Assembly: GCA_022843145.1 (NCBI GenBank)
Contig: JALHOF010000004.1
Span: forward strand, 186,001-250,000
Direction: 5' to 3'
DNA length: 64,000 nt
Source: Hyphomicrobium sp.
GTDB lineage: Bacteria > Pseudomonadota > Alphaproteobacteria > Rhizobiales > Hyphomicrobiaceae
Shown here: positions 9,042-17,824 of the stretch, piece after piece
Position numbering within the stretch: the stretch's first letter is position 1
Layout: every line of letters starts with the position of its first letter
Translations under genes and position numbers: made by a program
Notes under the pieces: model-generated
Database searches by the model: none
What the model saw: the letters and a program-made list of their open reading frames with translations, nothing else
Told to the model about the DNA's origin: nothing

Positions 9042-10205
9042 TCAGTCCACGTCGGTAACGTCGTAGAGATAATGCCACGTGCGTTGCCCATCACTGCTCC
9101 AATAGACGCGCTTCTCGGCGATCTCGATGCGCACCCACATCGCGCCGGTGGACCGGTGTGCGTCGTGAATCAAGACGCGGGCCGGAGACGCCGAGATCTG
9201 CCGGAAATCGTAGGTGACCGCGCGACGCTCGTTCGAGGTTTGCACGAGCTCCGTCCAGCGCTCCGCATCGATCCGCTTGAAGCTGCCGAGAGTGAAGCGA
9301 CCGTCCGGCCATTTCTGCTTGAACGAGACGACTCGTGGCCGGGCGGTGGCCGCCGATGGCATGGCGACCCTGCCTGGATTGAAATAGATTGGATGACGGA
9401 GCGAGTTGTGATCCCACGGGGCCTGCCGGCCGCTTGTTGCGCCGTAGACGTCGTTGCGCACGCGGCGCAAGGTGGTGATCACTTCATCGCCCGGCGTCCC
9501 CATGTGGCGAAGCAACGCCTCGGCGTAGGGGGAATTGCGGCCTTCGCCGTCCGCTGCGACGGCGCCCGGGTTTGTCGAGAACCCGATGAGAAGATCGACG
9601 CTTTGTCCGGCAGCGGTTGCAAGACCTTCCCCGACCGCGATCGAGCGGGAGAGGCGACGCAGTCTGGTGGCGAATGGATTGTCCCGGCAGGCATCGAGAA
9701 GAATCAGGTTGTTGAGGGCCTGCCGTTCCATATGGCGGAGAACATGATGCAGTGAGATCGCGTCGTGCTCGATGTCGGTTTCAGCCTCCAGGCGCGAATC
9801 GACGGGGATGAGGTAGTTGGTCCCGGAAACCTGGAGCGCATGGCCGGCGTAAAAGAACAGGGCGAGATCCGCACCATTGAGCTTGCCCGAGAAGTTGCGC
9901 AGTTGCGCATCCATGCCCGCCTTGTCGAGGTCTAGCCCGACGTTGACCGCGAAGCCCAGCCGGGTCAACGCCGCGGCGATATCGGACGCGTCGTTGCGCG
10001 GGTTCTTGAGCGGTGTCGAGTGCTGGTAGTTGCTGTTGCCGATGACCAGGGCGACACGGCGCTCCGCTGTCGCTGGGGCGGCTGTGCAAGTGAGCGCCGT
10101 TGCGCTTGCCAGACATAGGCACCACAAGCGTGCGCAACGTGAAAAGCGCGATGCGGAGTGTTGCGAAGCGAATTGCAAGACTGCCTCCATCAGGGCCATT
10201 TGCAA
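9042..10205 (-). CDS. Secreted caspase-like (metacaspase p20) protein
   Basis: Clan CD cysteine peptidase-like protein of 387 residues. A signal peptide (LWCLCLASATALTCTAAPATA, about residues 28-48) precedes the p20 domain beginning RRVALVIGNSNYQH. The catalytic His lies in FFYAGHALQ and the Cys in LLDACRDNPF, so the dyad appears intact. After the peptidase domain there is a roughly 130-residue region without recognised motifs that ends in an aromatic YWSSDGQRTWHYLY stretch. A later in-frame Met (MALMEAV) is an equally possible start. It stands alone, with no kinase or STAND partner nearby. Bacterial caspase-like proteins are mostly uncharacterised; proteolytic activity, if any, is expected at Arg/Lys sites. 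Confidence 0.85.
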   Translation of the reverse strand: MQMALMEAVLQFASQHSASRFSRCARLWCLCLASATALTCTAAPATAERRVALVIGNSNYQHSTPLKNPRNDASDIAAALTRLGFAVNVGLDLDKAGMDAQLRNFSGKLNGADLALFFYAGHALQVSGTNYLIPVDSRLEAETDIEHDAISLHHVLRHMERQALNNLILLDACRDNPFATRLRRLSRSIAVGEGLATAAGQSVDLLIGFSTNPGAVAADGEGRNSPYAEALLRHMGTPGDEVITTLRRVRNDVYGATSGRQAPWDHNSLRHPIYFNPGRVAMPSAATARPRVVSFKQKWPDGRFTLGSFKRIDAERWTELVQTSNERRAVTYDFRQISASPARVLIHDAHRSTGAMWVRIEIAEKRVYWSSDGQRTWHYLYDVTDVD

Positions 10206-10336
10206 GTGTCGCGGGTGTCGTGGATGCTGGTTGTCGCGTTTGGAATGTCTCGGATACTAGCGGCCATGCCGATCGGCGTCGATGGGACAAGGAACGTCGA
10301 TGCGTCGGTGCAGGCCGCTTCGGACTTACGAAAGCG

Positions 10337-11509
10337 TCAGCCGGCAGTGCTTCGGGCGAGCCGCGCGAGTTCGGCCTCGGCGGCTTCCGCCGTCATTGTC
10401 GAGAACAGCCGTTGCAGCTCGGCGCCGGTGCGCGGGGCATAGCCGGTGATGCCGTCGCGACCGTAGAACGCCTTGAACATCGCCCGTGCGCTTTCGAGCG
10501 ACAGCGGCCCGATCTCGATCACTTCGTCGATCCGTCCCGGCCGCACGATCGCCGGATCGAGACGGGCGAGGTGGTTGGTGGTGACGATGAACTTGAGCCC
10601 GTCCGGGGTCTGCATTCCATCCATGGAGTTGAGGATCTCGTGCAGCGGTGAAGCGCGCATTGGCCCCGCGCCGTCGTCGCCTATCTCCCGGTCTCGCGCG
10701 CCGTCGCGGCTGAGCGCGCCGGAGATCGTGTCGATGTCCTCGATCACGAACAGGTCGTTGCGGGTACCGGTCAGGAACGCCGTGCCGAGGCCGTGCAGCG
10801 ACTTGATGTATTTGATGTCGAAGCCGAAGTCGGAGGCCAGTGCGTGGATGAGGCTGGTCTTGCCGGTGCCGGGCGGGCCGTAGAGAACGATGCCGATCTT
10901 CCACGGGATGCCGCGCGCCGAATGCCACTCCTCCGCGCCGAGGAACCAGGAGATGCGCTCGACGAGGCGCTGCTTGACGGCGGAATCGACGAAGACCGTG
11001 TCGAGGCCGCGTTTCCTGCGACGAAGGCCGCCCGCTTGGCCGCCCGCCGCGTACATCGAAACATAGATGGAGTTGCGGTGCTCTTCGGGGCGGCTGTCGC
11101 GCATGAAGCGCTCGACGATGCCGCGGTCGCGGGTCAGGAACGAGAGGGTGATGGTCTCGAACGGCGCGATCTGCTGCGTCGACTTGGACTTGGAGTATTT
11201 GAACAGGGTGCCGCCGTAGGTGCCCCAGCCGCTGCCGAAGCCGGTCTTCAGGGTGCCGTCCTTCATCTCGACGGCGCGGCTGAAGAAGTCGAGCCGCCGG
11301 CCTTCGATGTAGGCGTCCACGTCGCGATATTCGTTCGACTGGCTTTCGACGAACACCTTGGTCCAGATGGTCCGTTCGGCGAGGTCGAGAATCGCCGCAG
11401 GCACCGCGCGCAGGAGATACATGGCCGCGCCGAACGCCAGCGTCCCGACGCCGCCGGCCAGATAGGGGTTGGTCGTCAGCGCGGCGGTGATCGTCTCGAA
11501 CAGCGTCAT
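10337..11509 (-). CDS. Bcs1-like AAA+ ATPase
   Basis: 390-residue AAA ATPase resembling mitochondrial Bcs1. An N-terminal membrane segment (about residues 17-37) is followed by a Bcs1-specific-like region with SGWGTYGGTLFKYSKSKSTQ, then the AAA core: Walker A GPPGTGKTS, Walker B LFVIEDIDTI, sensor FIVTTNHLARLDPAIVRPGRID. In mitochondria Bcs1 inserts the folded Rieske protein of complex III; the role of the bacterial homologues is not established, and no petA/petB genes are near. The membrane-anchored architecture argues against FtsH (no peptidase HEXXH). It is a single gene, separated from the caspase gene by 131 bases. Confidence 0.88.
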   Translation of the reverse strand: MTLFETITAALTTNPYLAGGVGTLAFGAAMYLLRAVPAAILDLAERTIWTKVFVESQSNEYRDVDAYIEGRRLDFFSRAVEMKDGTLKTGFGSGWGTYGGTLFKYSKSKSTQQIAPFETITLSFLTRDRGIVERFMRDSRPEEHRNSIYVSMYAAGGQAGGLRRRKRGLDTVFVDSAVKQRLVERISWFLGAEEWHSARGIPWKIGIVLYGPPGTGKTSLIHALASDFGFDIKYIKSLHGLGTAFLTGTRNDLFVIEDIDTISGALSRDGARDREIGDDGAGPMRASPLHEILNSMDGMQTPDGLKFIVTTNHLARLDPAIVRPGRIDEVIEIGPLSLESARAMFKAFYGRDGITGYAPRTGAELQRLFSTMTAEAAEAELARLARSTAG

Positions 11510-11635
11510 GTAGTTCCCTTCGCCCGCGTGAGCGCTGGCCAGTTTATCCGGCTGCGGAGCCCGCTGCGCGGGTATTAGGCCGTGCGCGGTGGGAAGGGAA
11601 TGGGGAGCGCAACAGCCGAGCGTCGTGCCGCTTGC

Positions 11636-13039
11636 CTAAGCCGGATCCGGTCCGATCATCTTGGCGGGGATGACGATGGCGTCGAAGTCGTCGCCCGCGA
11701 TGCCGGCCTTGATCGCTTCCTCGCGCAGCGTGGTGCCGTTCTTGTGCGCGGTCTTGGCGATCTTGGCGGCGAGGTCGTAGCCGTATTTTTCCTTGAGCGG
11801 CGTGACCAGCATCAGCGAGTTGGCGAGCCCCTTGGCGATGTTGTCGAGGCGCGGCTCGATGCCGACGACGCAGTTGTCGGTGAAGGAGACGGCGGCGTCG
11901 GCAAGCAGCCGCGCGGACTGGAGGAAATTGTAGGCCATCATCGGATTGTAGACGTTGAGTTCGAAATGGCCCTGGGAGCCGGCGAAGCCGATCGCGGCGT
12001 TGTTGCCGTGGATGTGCGCCGCGACCTGGGTGAGCGCCTCCGACTGCGTGGGGTTGACCTTGCCCGGCATGATCGACGAGCCGGGCTCGTTCTCGGGTAG
12101 CGCCAATTCGCCGAGCCCGGCGCGCGGGCCCGAGCCGAGGAAGCGGATGTCGTTGGCGATCTTGAAGCAGCTCATAGCGACAGTGGTGATCGCGCCGTGG
12201 GTGAAGACCATCGCGTCGTGAGCGGCGAGCGCCTCGAACTTGTTGGGCGCGGACGTGAACGGGAGACTAGTGATCGCGGCGATGCGGGCGGCCACCTTCT
12301 CGGCGAAGCCTGCGGGCGAGGCGAGGCCAGTGCCGACGGCGGTGCCGCCTTGGGCCAGTTCCATCAGTGCGGGCAGCGTCATCTCGATGCGCGAGATGCC
12401 GTTCTCGATCTGCTGGGCGTAGCCGGAAAACTCCTGGCCAAGGGTCAGCGGCGTGGCGTCCTGGGTGTGGGTGCGGCCGATCTTGATGATGTCAGCCCAT
12501 GCCTTGGCCTTGGCGTCGAGCGCGCCGTGCAGGTGTTTCAACGCGGGGATAAGGCGGCGGACCACCTCCTCGGCGCAGGCGATGTGCATGGCGGTCGGGA
12601 ACGTGTCGTTGGACGACTGGCTCATGTTGACATGGTCGTTCGGGTGGACGGGCTTTTTGGAGCCCATCTCGCCACCAAGCATCTCGATGGCACGGTTCGA
12701 GATCACCTCGTTGGCATTCATGTTCGACTGCGTGCCCGAGCCCGTCTGCCAAACCACCAATGGGAAATGCCCGTCGAGCTTGCCGTCGATGACCTCCTGC
12801 GCGGCCTTGACGATGGTCTCGCCGAGCTTCGTGTCGAGCTTGCCGAGGGCCATGTTGGTCTCGGCGGCGGCGCGCTTGACGATTCCGAGGGCGCGCACGA
12901 TGGGCTGGGGCTGCTTTTCCCAGCCGATCTTGAAGTTGCCGAGCGAGCGCTGCGCCTGCGCGCCCCAGTAGGCGTCGGAGGCGACCTCGATGGGGCCGAA
13001 GGTGTCGGATTCGGTGCGGGCCGGCTTCGCGTGGGTCAT
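11636..13039 (-). CDS. fumC: Class II fumarate hydratase
   Basis: TCA-cycle enzyme converting fumarate to L-malate without an Fe-S cluster. The ATG at 13037-13039 ([15 protein letters not shown]) gives 467 residues, the standard FumC length; an upstream in-frame extension looks non-coding. Seen: [18 protein letters not shown] (substrate site), [33 protein letters not shown] and the superfamily signature [13 protein letters not shown]. The product belongs in the cytosol as a homotetramer. No other TCA gene is adjacent. Confidence 0.97.
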   Translation of the reverse strand: MTHAKPARTESDTFGPIEVASDAYWGAQAQRSLGNFKIGWEKQPQPIVRALGIVKRAAAETNMALGKLDTKLGETIVKAAQEVIDGKLDGHFPLVVWQTGSGTQSNMNANEVISNRAIEMLGGEMGSKKPVHPNDHVNMSQSSNDTFPTAMHIACAEEVVRRLIPALKHLHGALDAKAKAWADIIKIGRTHTQDATPLTLGQEFSGYAQQIENGISRIEMTLPALMELAQGGTAVGTGLASPAGFAEKVAARIAAITSLPFTSAPNKFEALAAHDAMVFTHGAITTVAMSCFKIANDIRFLGSGPRAGLGELALPENEPGSSIMPGKVNPTQSEALTQVAAHIHGNNAAIGFAGSQGHFELNVYNPMMAYNFLQSARLLADAAVSFTDNCVVGIEPRLDNIAKGLANSLMLVTPLKEKYGYDLAAKIAKTAHKNGTTLREEAIKAGIAGDDFDAIVIPAKMIGPDPA

Positions 13040-13314
13040 GGGATCTCGCCTCGTGCTGTCGGGACAGGCCGCGCTGCGCGTGGCGCGGCGTGCCTCGTCT
13101 GCGCCGCAGTAGCACGCGGCATAACGGCTCGACCAGTCAGACGGACGTCTTGCCCGAATGGAGGAGAGCGGAGCAATCCGACGGGTTCGCCGTTTTCCGC
13201 GAATCGTGGCACGGTTGCATAATTGGCGGAACTGCACGCGCAAAGAGGTTCGGGTGCGTGCCCGCGACGGTCATATTGCTCAATTCATTGCAAAATATCG
13301 AGATCGATGAGGCA

Positions 13315-14067
13315 ATGTCGAAACGACGACCGCCCACGGCTGGAACGTTTGCACGGTTGGCGTTGGCGTCGGCAGTTGCGTGCGCCGTATTGCCGGAGAT
13401 CGTCGATCTGAGCGCCGGTATCTGGTCGCGTCCGAACGCGGCGCGGACGGACGTCAATCCGTCGCCGGGACCGCGCGTGATGGGATCGCTCCATACGGCG
13501 GATGATGCCAAAGCCGGCGTCGATAGGTTTCGCTTCGCAGCGGGCACGCCGTTCGAGGACGAGGAACCCCGCGCCGCGCCGAAGTTCAAGGACGCTGCGG
13601 CCGTCGATACCGACGAATTGCTTCCGGAGCACATTGCTCCCAGTCCGGCGACACCAAAATCAGCGCAGGGCGTAGGAGCGGCGCATCGCGGCGACGAATC
13701 CGTCGATCGCCAAGTTCCAGCGGAAACATTGCCAAAATCTATCCCCTCCGCGCCTCCTGACCAACCCGAGCAGGCTGCGGTTGCGCCTGCCGTTGTTGAG
13801 CCTGCGCCGCAATCGGCTCAGCCGCCGCCCGCAACCGTATCCGCTCCTGAAACGACGGCCGAGGAGAAGCCGGCTTTCAAAGCCGACGCGATGCCGGTGG
13901 CGAGAGAGAAGAAGCCTGCGGCAGATCCCCAGCAGGCAACGCGGCGGACCGGCGCGACCGGACGCGAGACGAGCCGCGCACAGCGACGGTCGGCGGCGGC
14001 GGATGGTGACGTCAGTCCTCCGAAGGCGCAGTGGCGGCCGGACAACCTGACCAATTGGCCGGAATGA
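13315..14067 (+). CDS. Pro/Ala-rich protein with N-terminal membrane segment, unknown function
   Basis: 250 residues from ATG 13315 (MSKRRPPTAGTF). A basic start is followed by a short hydrophobic stretch (LALASAVACAVL, about 12-25), then low-complexity Pro/Ala/Glu-rich sequence with no recognised domain. This fits a signal-anchored or exported linker-like protein. The frame stays open for over 900 bases, but in GC-rich DNA that alone is weak, and I see no strong ribosome-binding site. I do not recognise the family. It is convergent with lysK, with a strong hairpin between them. Confidence 0.5.
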   Translation: MSKRRPPTAGTFARLALASAVACAVLPEIVDLSAGIWSRPNAARTDVNPSPGPRVMGSLHTADDAKAGVDRFRFAAGTPFEDEEPRAAPKFKDAAAVDTDELLPEHIAPSPATPKSAQGVGAAHRGDESVDRQVPAETLPKSIPSAPPDQPEQAAVAPAVVEPAPQSAQPPPATVSAPETTAEEKPAFKADAMPVAREKKPAADPQQATRRTGATGRETSRAQRRSAAADGDVSPPKAQWRPDNLTNWPE

Positions 14068-14192
14068 GCGCGGTGTCGGCGCTGGGTGGACGTTCGCAAA
14101 AATCGGCGAACCTATAAAATTGGTGCCATCAGGTTTGGGATGCACACAGATTTATTTGCTAGGCTGTCGCGATCGATCACATTGATCGAGCA

Positions 14193-14229
14193 CGAGACGG
14201 TCCGTGTCTGAACCTCGCGGACCGTCTCG
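14193..14229. terminator. 12-bp GC-rich hairpin between convergent genes
   Basis: CGAGACGGTCCG (14193-14204) pairs perfectly with CGGACCGTCTCG (14218-14229) around a 13-base loop. It lies between the converging Pro/Ala-rich gene and lysK. There is only a short T-rich tail (TCTT) on the plus side, so it is at best a weak intrinsic terminator, possibly bidirectional. A second inverted repeat, CGATCA-CAT-TGATCG, precedes it at 14174-14188. Confidence 0.55.
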
Positions 14230-14257
14230 TCTTGCCGCCGTTTGGCGGTCCCAGGCA

Positions 14258-15898
14258 TCAGGTCGTCGCGGGCTTGGCGAGAAGCTCGCCGCCGAGCCCC
14301 TTGGCGATCAGCGCGCGGGTGTTTTCGACACCGTAGAGCGCGATGAACGAGCCGAAGCGCGGCCCTTGCGACGATCCCAGCAGAACCTCGTAGATCGCCT
14401 GGAACCACTGCCGCAGCGTGTCCTTGTCGTAGCCGTTGGTCTTGCCCGCCTCATAGACGATGTTCTGCAGGTCTTCGGCCGTCGCCGAGGCGGGAGCGGC
14501 GGCAAGCAGTCGGTCGAGTGCGGAAAGGGCGGCGCGCTCGGTTTCGGTTGGCGCGCGGAACACCTTCGCCGGCTTCACGAAGTCGTCGTAGTAGGCGATC
14601 GCGTAGCCGACCATGGCGTCGAGGATCGGATGGGTGGCCGGCGAGGCGTCGGGCGCGGATCGCTTGATGAAGCCCCAGAGAACATCGCGATCGTGCGCGT
14701 TCGACGCCGACACGAGATTGAGCAGCAGCGCGAACGTCACCGGTACGTTGGACGCGGGCGGCGCGCCATCGTGGATGTGCCACACCGGATTGTCGGCTTT
14801 TGCCTTGCCGTCCTGACCGGCATAGCCGCCGAGCAATTGCAGATATTCGTCCACCGCGCGTGGAATGACGTCGAAGAACAGCCGCTTGGCTGTCTTGGGC
14901 TTTTGGAACATGTAGAGCGACAGGCTCTCTGGGCTCGCATAGCGCAGCCACTCGTCGATGGTGAGGCCGTTGCCCTTCGACTTCGAGATCTTCTCGCCCT
15001 TGTCGTCAAGGAACAGCTCGTAGTTGAAACCCTCGGGCGGGGTGCCGCCCAACGCACGGCAGATCTTCGACGATAGCATGACCGAGTCGATCAGGTCCTT
15101 ACCGGCCATCTCGTAGTCGATGCCGAGCGCCGTCCAGCGCATTGCCCAGTCGGCCTTCCACTGGCACTTCACGGCGCCGCCGGTGACCTTGGTCTCGACT
15201 TTCTCGCCGGTCTCCGGGTCGAGGTAGACGATGGTCCCGGCCGCCGGGTTGCGCTCGATCATCGGCACTTGCAGCACGCGGCCGGTGCGCGGGCAGACCG
15301 GCAGGAACGGCGAATAGGTTGCGCGGCGGTCGGGCCCGAGTGTCGGCAGGATGATGTCCATCACCTTGTCGTAGACCTCGAGCATGCGCAGCAGCGTCGC
15401 GTCCATCATGCCGGACTTGTAGCACTCGGTCGCCGACAGGAACTCGTAGTCGAAGCCGAACCGGTCGAGGAAAGTGCGGAGACGTGCGTTGTTGTGATGC
15501 GCGAAGCTCGGATGCGTGCCGAACGGATCGGGCACGGAGGTCAGCGGCTTGTTCAGCGCGGCGGCCAGAAGCTCCTTGTTGGGAACGTTGTCGGGAACTT
15601 TGCGCAATCCGTCCATGTCGTCGGAGAAGCAGACGAGACGGGTCTTGCGGCGGCCCTCGGTCAAACGCACGAAGGCGTGGCGGACCATGCTGGTGCGCGC
15701 CACCTCGCCGAACGTGCCGATGTGCGGCAGGCCCGAGGGACCGTAACCCGTTTCGAAGATGACGGTCTTGTCCTTGCCGCCGGGCAAGCGGTCGAGGCGG
15801 GCGATGAGCCGCCGCGCTTCCTCGAACGGCCAGGACTTGGCCTCTGACGGCATGGCTTCGGCGACGGTCGCGGCGAGTTCGGCAGGGGCGGCAGTCAT
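14258..15898 (-). CDS. lysK: Lysyl-tRNA synthetase, class I
   Basis: Charges tRNA-Lys with lysine using the archaeal-type class I fold, which replaces class II LysRS in many alphaproteobacteria. HIGH-like motif: [15 protein letters not shown]-like motif: [12 protein letters not shown]. The C-terminal helical anticodon-binding region ends LAKPATT. ATG 15896-15898 ([10 protein letters not shown]) gives 546 residues; an upstream Arg-rich in-frame extension is probably not translated. It is a single gene; the downstream side holds the convergent hairpin. Confidence 0.95.
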   Translation of the reverse strand: MTAAPAELAATVAEAMPSEAKSWPFEEARRLIARLDRLPGGKDKTVIFETGYGPSGLPHIGTFGEVARTSMVRHAFVRLTEGRRKTRLVCFSDDMDGLRKVPDNVPNKELLAAALNKPLTSVPDPFGTHPSFAHHNNARLRTFLDRFGFDYEFLSATECYKSGMMDATLLRMLEVYDKVMDIILPTLGPDRRATYSPFLPVCPRTGRVLQVPMIERNPAAGTIVYLDPETGEKVETKVTGGAVKCQWKADWAMRWTALGIDYEMAGKDLIDSVMLSSKICRALGGTPPEGFNYELFLDDKGEKISKSKGNGLTIDEWLRYASPESLSLYMFQKPKTAKRLFFDVIPRAVDEYLQLLGGYAGQDGKAKADNPVWHIHDGAPPASNVPVTFALLLNLVSASNAHDRDVLWGFIKRSAPDASPATHPILDAMVGYAIAYYDDFVKPAKVFRAPTETERAALSALDRLLAAAPASATAEDLQNIVYEAGKTNGYDKDTLRQWFQAIYEVLLGSSQGPRFGSFIALYGVENTRALIAKGLGGELLAKPATT

Positions 15899-16006
15899 CG
15901 GACGGCGTCCTCGGTGGGCGGCGCGGCGCGCGGCCGCGGAAGCGCGGCCGGGACGGCGATGCCGCAATCTGGTTGGATGCTCGTTTAAGCGCCGCTTACC
16001 GGCAGG

Positions 16007-17152
16007 TCAATTGCCGGCGGACTTTAGCTCCGCCTCGGGCGGGGAGGCGCGCAGGCCATTCCGCAGGCCGCTCCAGAGTGCGGCGACGCGATCACGGAGC
16101 GACACATCTGCGGGCGGGCGGTCGAGAACGGCGTCGGCGACGCCGGCGGACGCCCACATGCTGGCGAGCGTGACCCAGGCCGTCAAAGCGAAGACGGACG
16201 CTCCAGAAACCGAGCCGACCGCACAGCCTCCGGCCAGCATGCCGCCGAAGCCCATCAGCACGGCCCCGGCCAGATAGCGACGCATCGCAGGCCCGCCTTC
16301 GAACCCTTCGAGCTTCCACTCTTTCCAGAGGAGTGCTGCGATGAGCGAGCCGAGGAAGACGCCGGGGACGAGGCCGGTATCGAATTCGACCAGACTGCCG
16401 GGAGGCGAAAGCACCAGCATCAACGTCTTCGCCGAGGGACCGGTGAACGTCATGCCTTTTGCGACCTGCGCGTCGAAGGTCTGGCCGGAGAGAGTGTAGG
16501 TGAGGTACCAGGCCATGACGATCGCGAGTCCGACGCCGACACCGCCCACCCAGCCCCAGAAATCGATGCGGCTACGGATGCCGAAAACGATGGCGGCGGC
16601 GAGCCAGAAGCCGGCCACGGCCAAGCCCGCTTCATGGCCGGCGCCGAAGAACGAGAGCGCGTCGACGCGGGAGGCATCGATCGTCCACAGGCCGGCCAGC
16701 CAATCGCGCACGGGCGACAGGAAGCCGCGCAAGGCTGCCTGTGCGGTGACGGCGAATACGAGCCCCGACAGCAGCGAACGCAAGTTGCCATTGGCGGCGA
16801 GGATCAGGAGACGGCTGGAGCAGCCGCGCGCGAGCACCATGCCGACACCGAACATCGCGCCGCCGAGGATCGCGCCGGACATCGAGGCGCTGGAATGGAG
16901 GAGACGCACGCCGGAGGTGTCGAACAGTCCGGCTAGCAACAGAAGTTGCGTACCTGCGACGGCGCCCGCGAAGACATAGAGCCAGACGGCGAGGCGGCTG
17001 GAGAACGTGCCGCGGGCGAACTCGATGGCCGCCGCGCGCAGACAGAAGCGCGAGCGCTGGGCGAAGAAGCCGAACACGATGCCGACACCCAAACCGATGA
17101 CGAGCGATGTCCCGGCATCGCCGAACATTTCGATTGCGCTGCTCAAATCCAT
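16007..17152 (-). CDS. YeeE/YedE family transporter (thiosulfate/sulfur uptake)
   Basis: Polytopic inner-membrane protein of 381 residues with about 9-10 hydrophobic helices in two internally related halves. The conserved Cys motifs are present: RSRFCLRAA, ARGCSSR and AGGCAVGSVSG. In the characterised member TsuA such cysteines relay thiosulfate through the channel; other members move sulfur species of unknown identity. The start (MDLSSAIEMFG) follows a perfect ATTC-N8-GAAT palindrome 20 bases upstream, which suggests persulfide-responsive repression. No TusA or persulfide dioxygenase gene is adjacent. Confidence 0.92.
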   Translation of the reverse strand: MDLSSAIEMFGDAGTSLVIGLGVGIVFGFFAQRSRFCLRAAAIEFARGTFSSRLAVWLYVFAGAVAGTQLLLLAGLFDTSGVRLLHSSASMSGAILGGAMFGVGMVLARGCSSRLLILAANGNLRSLLSGLVFAVTAQAALRGFLSPVRDWLAGLWTIDASRVDALSFFGAGHEAGLAVAGFWLAAAIVFGIRSRIDFWGWVGGVGVGLAIVMAWYLTYTLSGQTFDAQVAKGMTFTGPSAKTLMLVLSPPGSLVEFDTGLVPGVFLGSLIAALLWKEWKLEGFEGGPAMRRYLAGAVLMGFGGMLAGGCAVGSVSGASVFALTAWVTLASMWASAGVADAVLDRPPADVSLRDRVAALWSGLRNGLRASPPEAELKSAGN

Positions 17153-17172
17153 CGAGGTTCCCCGCAGAATAC

Positions 17173-17188
17173 ATTCAATAAACTGAAT
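17173..17188. promoter_or_regulatory. ATTC-N8-GAAT operator (SqrR/BigR type)
   Basis: ATTCAATAAACTGAAT is a perfect match to the palindrome ATTC-N8-GAAT reported for the ArsR-family persulfide sensors SqrR/BigR. It lies 21-36 bases upstream of the YeeE/YedE start codon, where a repressor would cover the promoter or leader. The regulator gene is not in the window. The assignment rests on sequence match plus the sulfur-related neighbour. Confidence 0.6.
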
Positions 17189-17404
17189 ATGTGCGTTGCA
17201 GCATGATCGGCTTGATCCAGAGCAAGGATCGCCATCCAGGATGTCGCGGCGGGCGCAGGTGTCGCACCCGGCTGCGTTGTCGTTCGCGTTGAGCGGGGGG
17301 CGATTGTCGTGTTGCCCGGCAGTTGCTACATGCGCGTCAGATCGAGAACAGCCTAGAGCCCGTGGAAGGATCTTTCATGCCGACGAATAGCCCCCGAAGA
17401 GGCC

Positions 17405-17788
17405 TTGATCTACGCGATGGTGACGGCCTCCGCGGTGGATCGGACGATCTCGACCGATGAGCTGCAGCGGATCGGGTCGATCGTGAAGGAACTACCGCCG
17501 TTCGAACGCTACGACGACGATTGGCTGGTCAAGGAGGCGCAGGACTGCGGCAAGCTGCTTGCCAAGCCGGACGGCTTGCGCACCGTGCTTGAACTGATCC
17601 GCCAGAGTCTACCGCAGCACCTCTATGAGACCGCCTATGTCCTCGTGGCGGAAGTCATCGCCACGGATATGCGGGTCGTGTCGGAGGAGATCCGTTTTCT
17701 TGATATGCTGGGGGGCAAACTGGAGATCGACAAGCTCGTGTGTGCGGCGCTTGAACGGGCGGCGCGGGCGCGGCATCAGAAGGTGTAG
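17405..17788 (+). CDS. TerB-like (tellurite resistance TerB family) protein, start frameshifted
   Basis: Helical acidic protein of about 127 residues: SAVDRTISTDELQRIGSIV and VVSEEIRFLDMLGGKLEID are the two EF-hand-like acidic TerB repeats. The only in-frame start is the TTG at 17405, with no ribosome site. A proper start exists at ATG 17377 behind GGAAGGA, but it reads in another frame. Removing one C from the CCCCC run (17391-17395) joins the two into MPTNSPEEALIYAM, the canonical family opening. So either the sequence has an indel error or the gene is frameshifted. The role of the family is unknown; tellurite resistance should not be assumed. Confidence 0.72.
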   Translation: MIYAMVTASAVDRTISTDELQRIGSIVKELPPFERYDDDWLVKEAQDCGKLLAKPDGLRTVLELIRQSLPQHLYETAYVLVAEVIATDMRVVSEEIRFLDMLGGKLEIDKLVCAALERAARARHQKV

Positions 17789-17824
17789 ACCGGCAATTAC
17801 CCGCTGAACGGGTGCATTTGGGGG

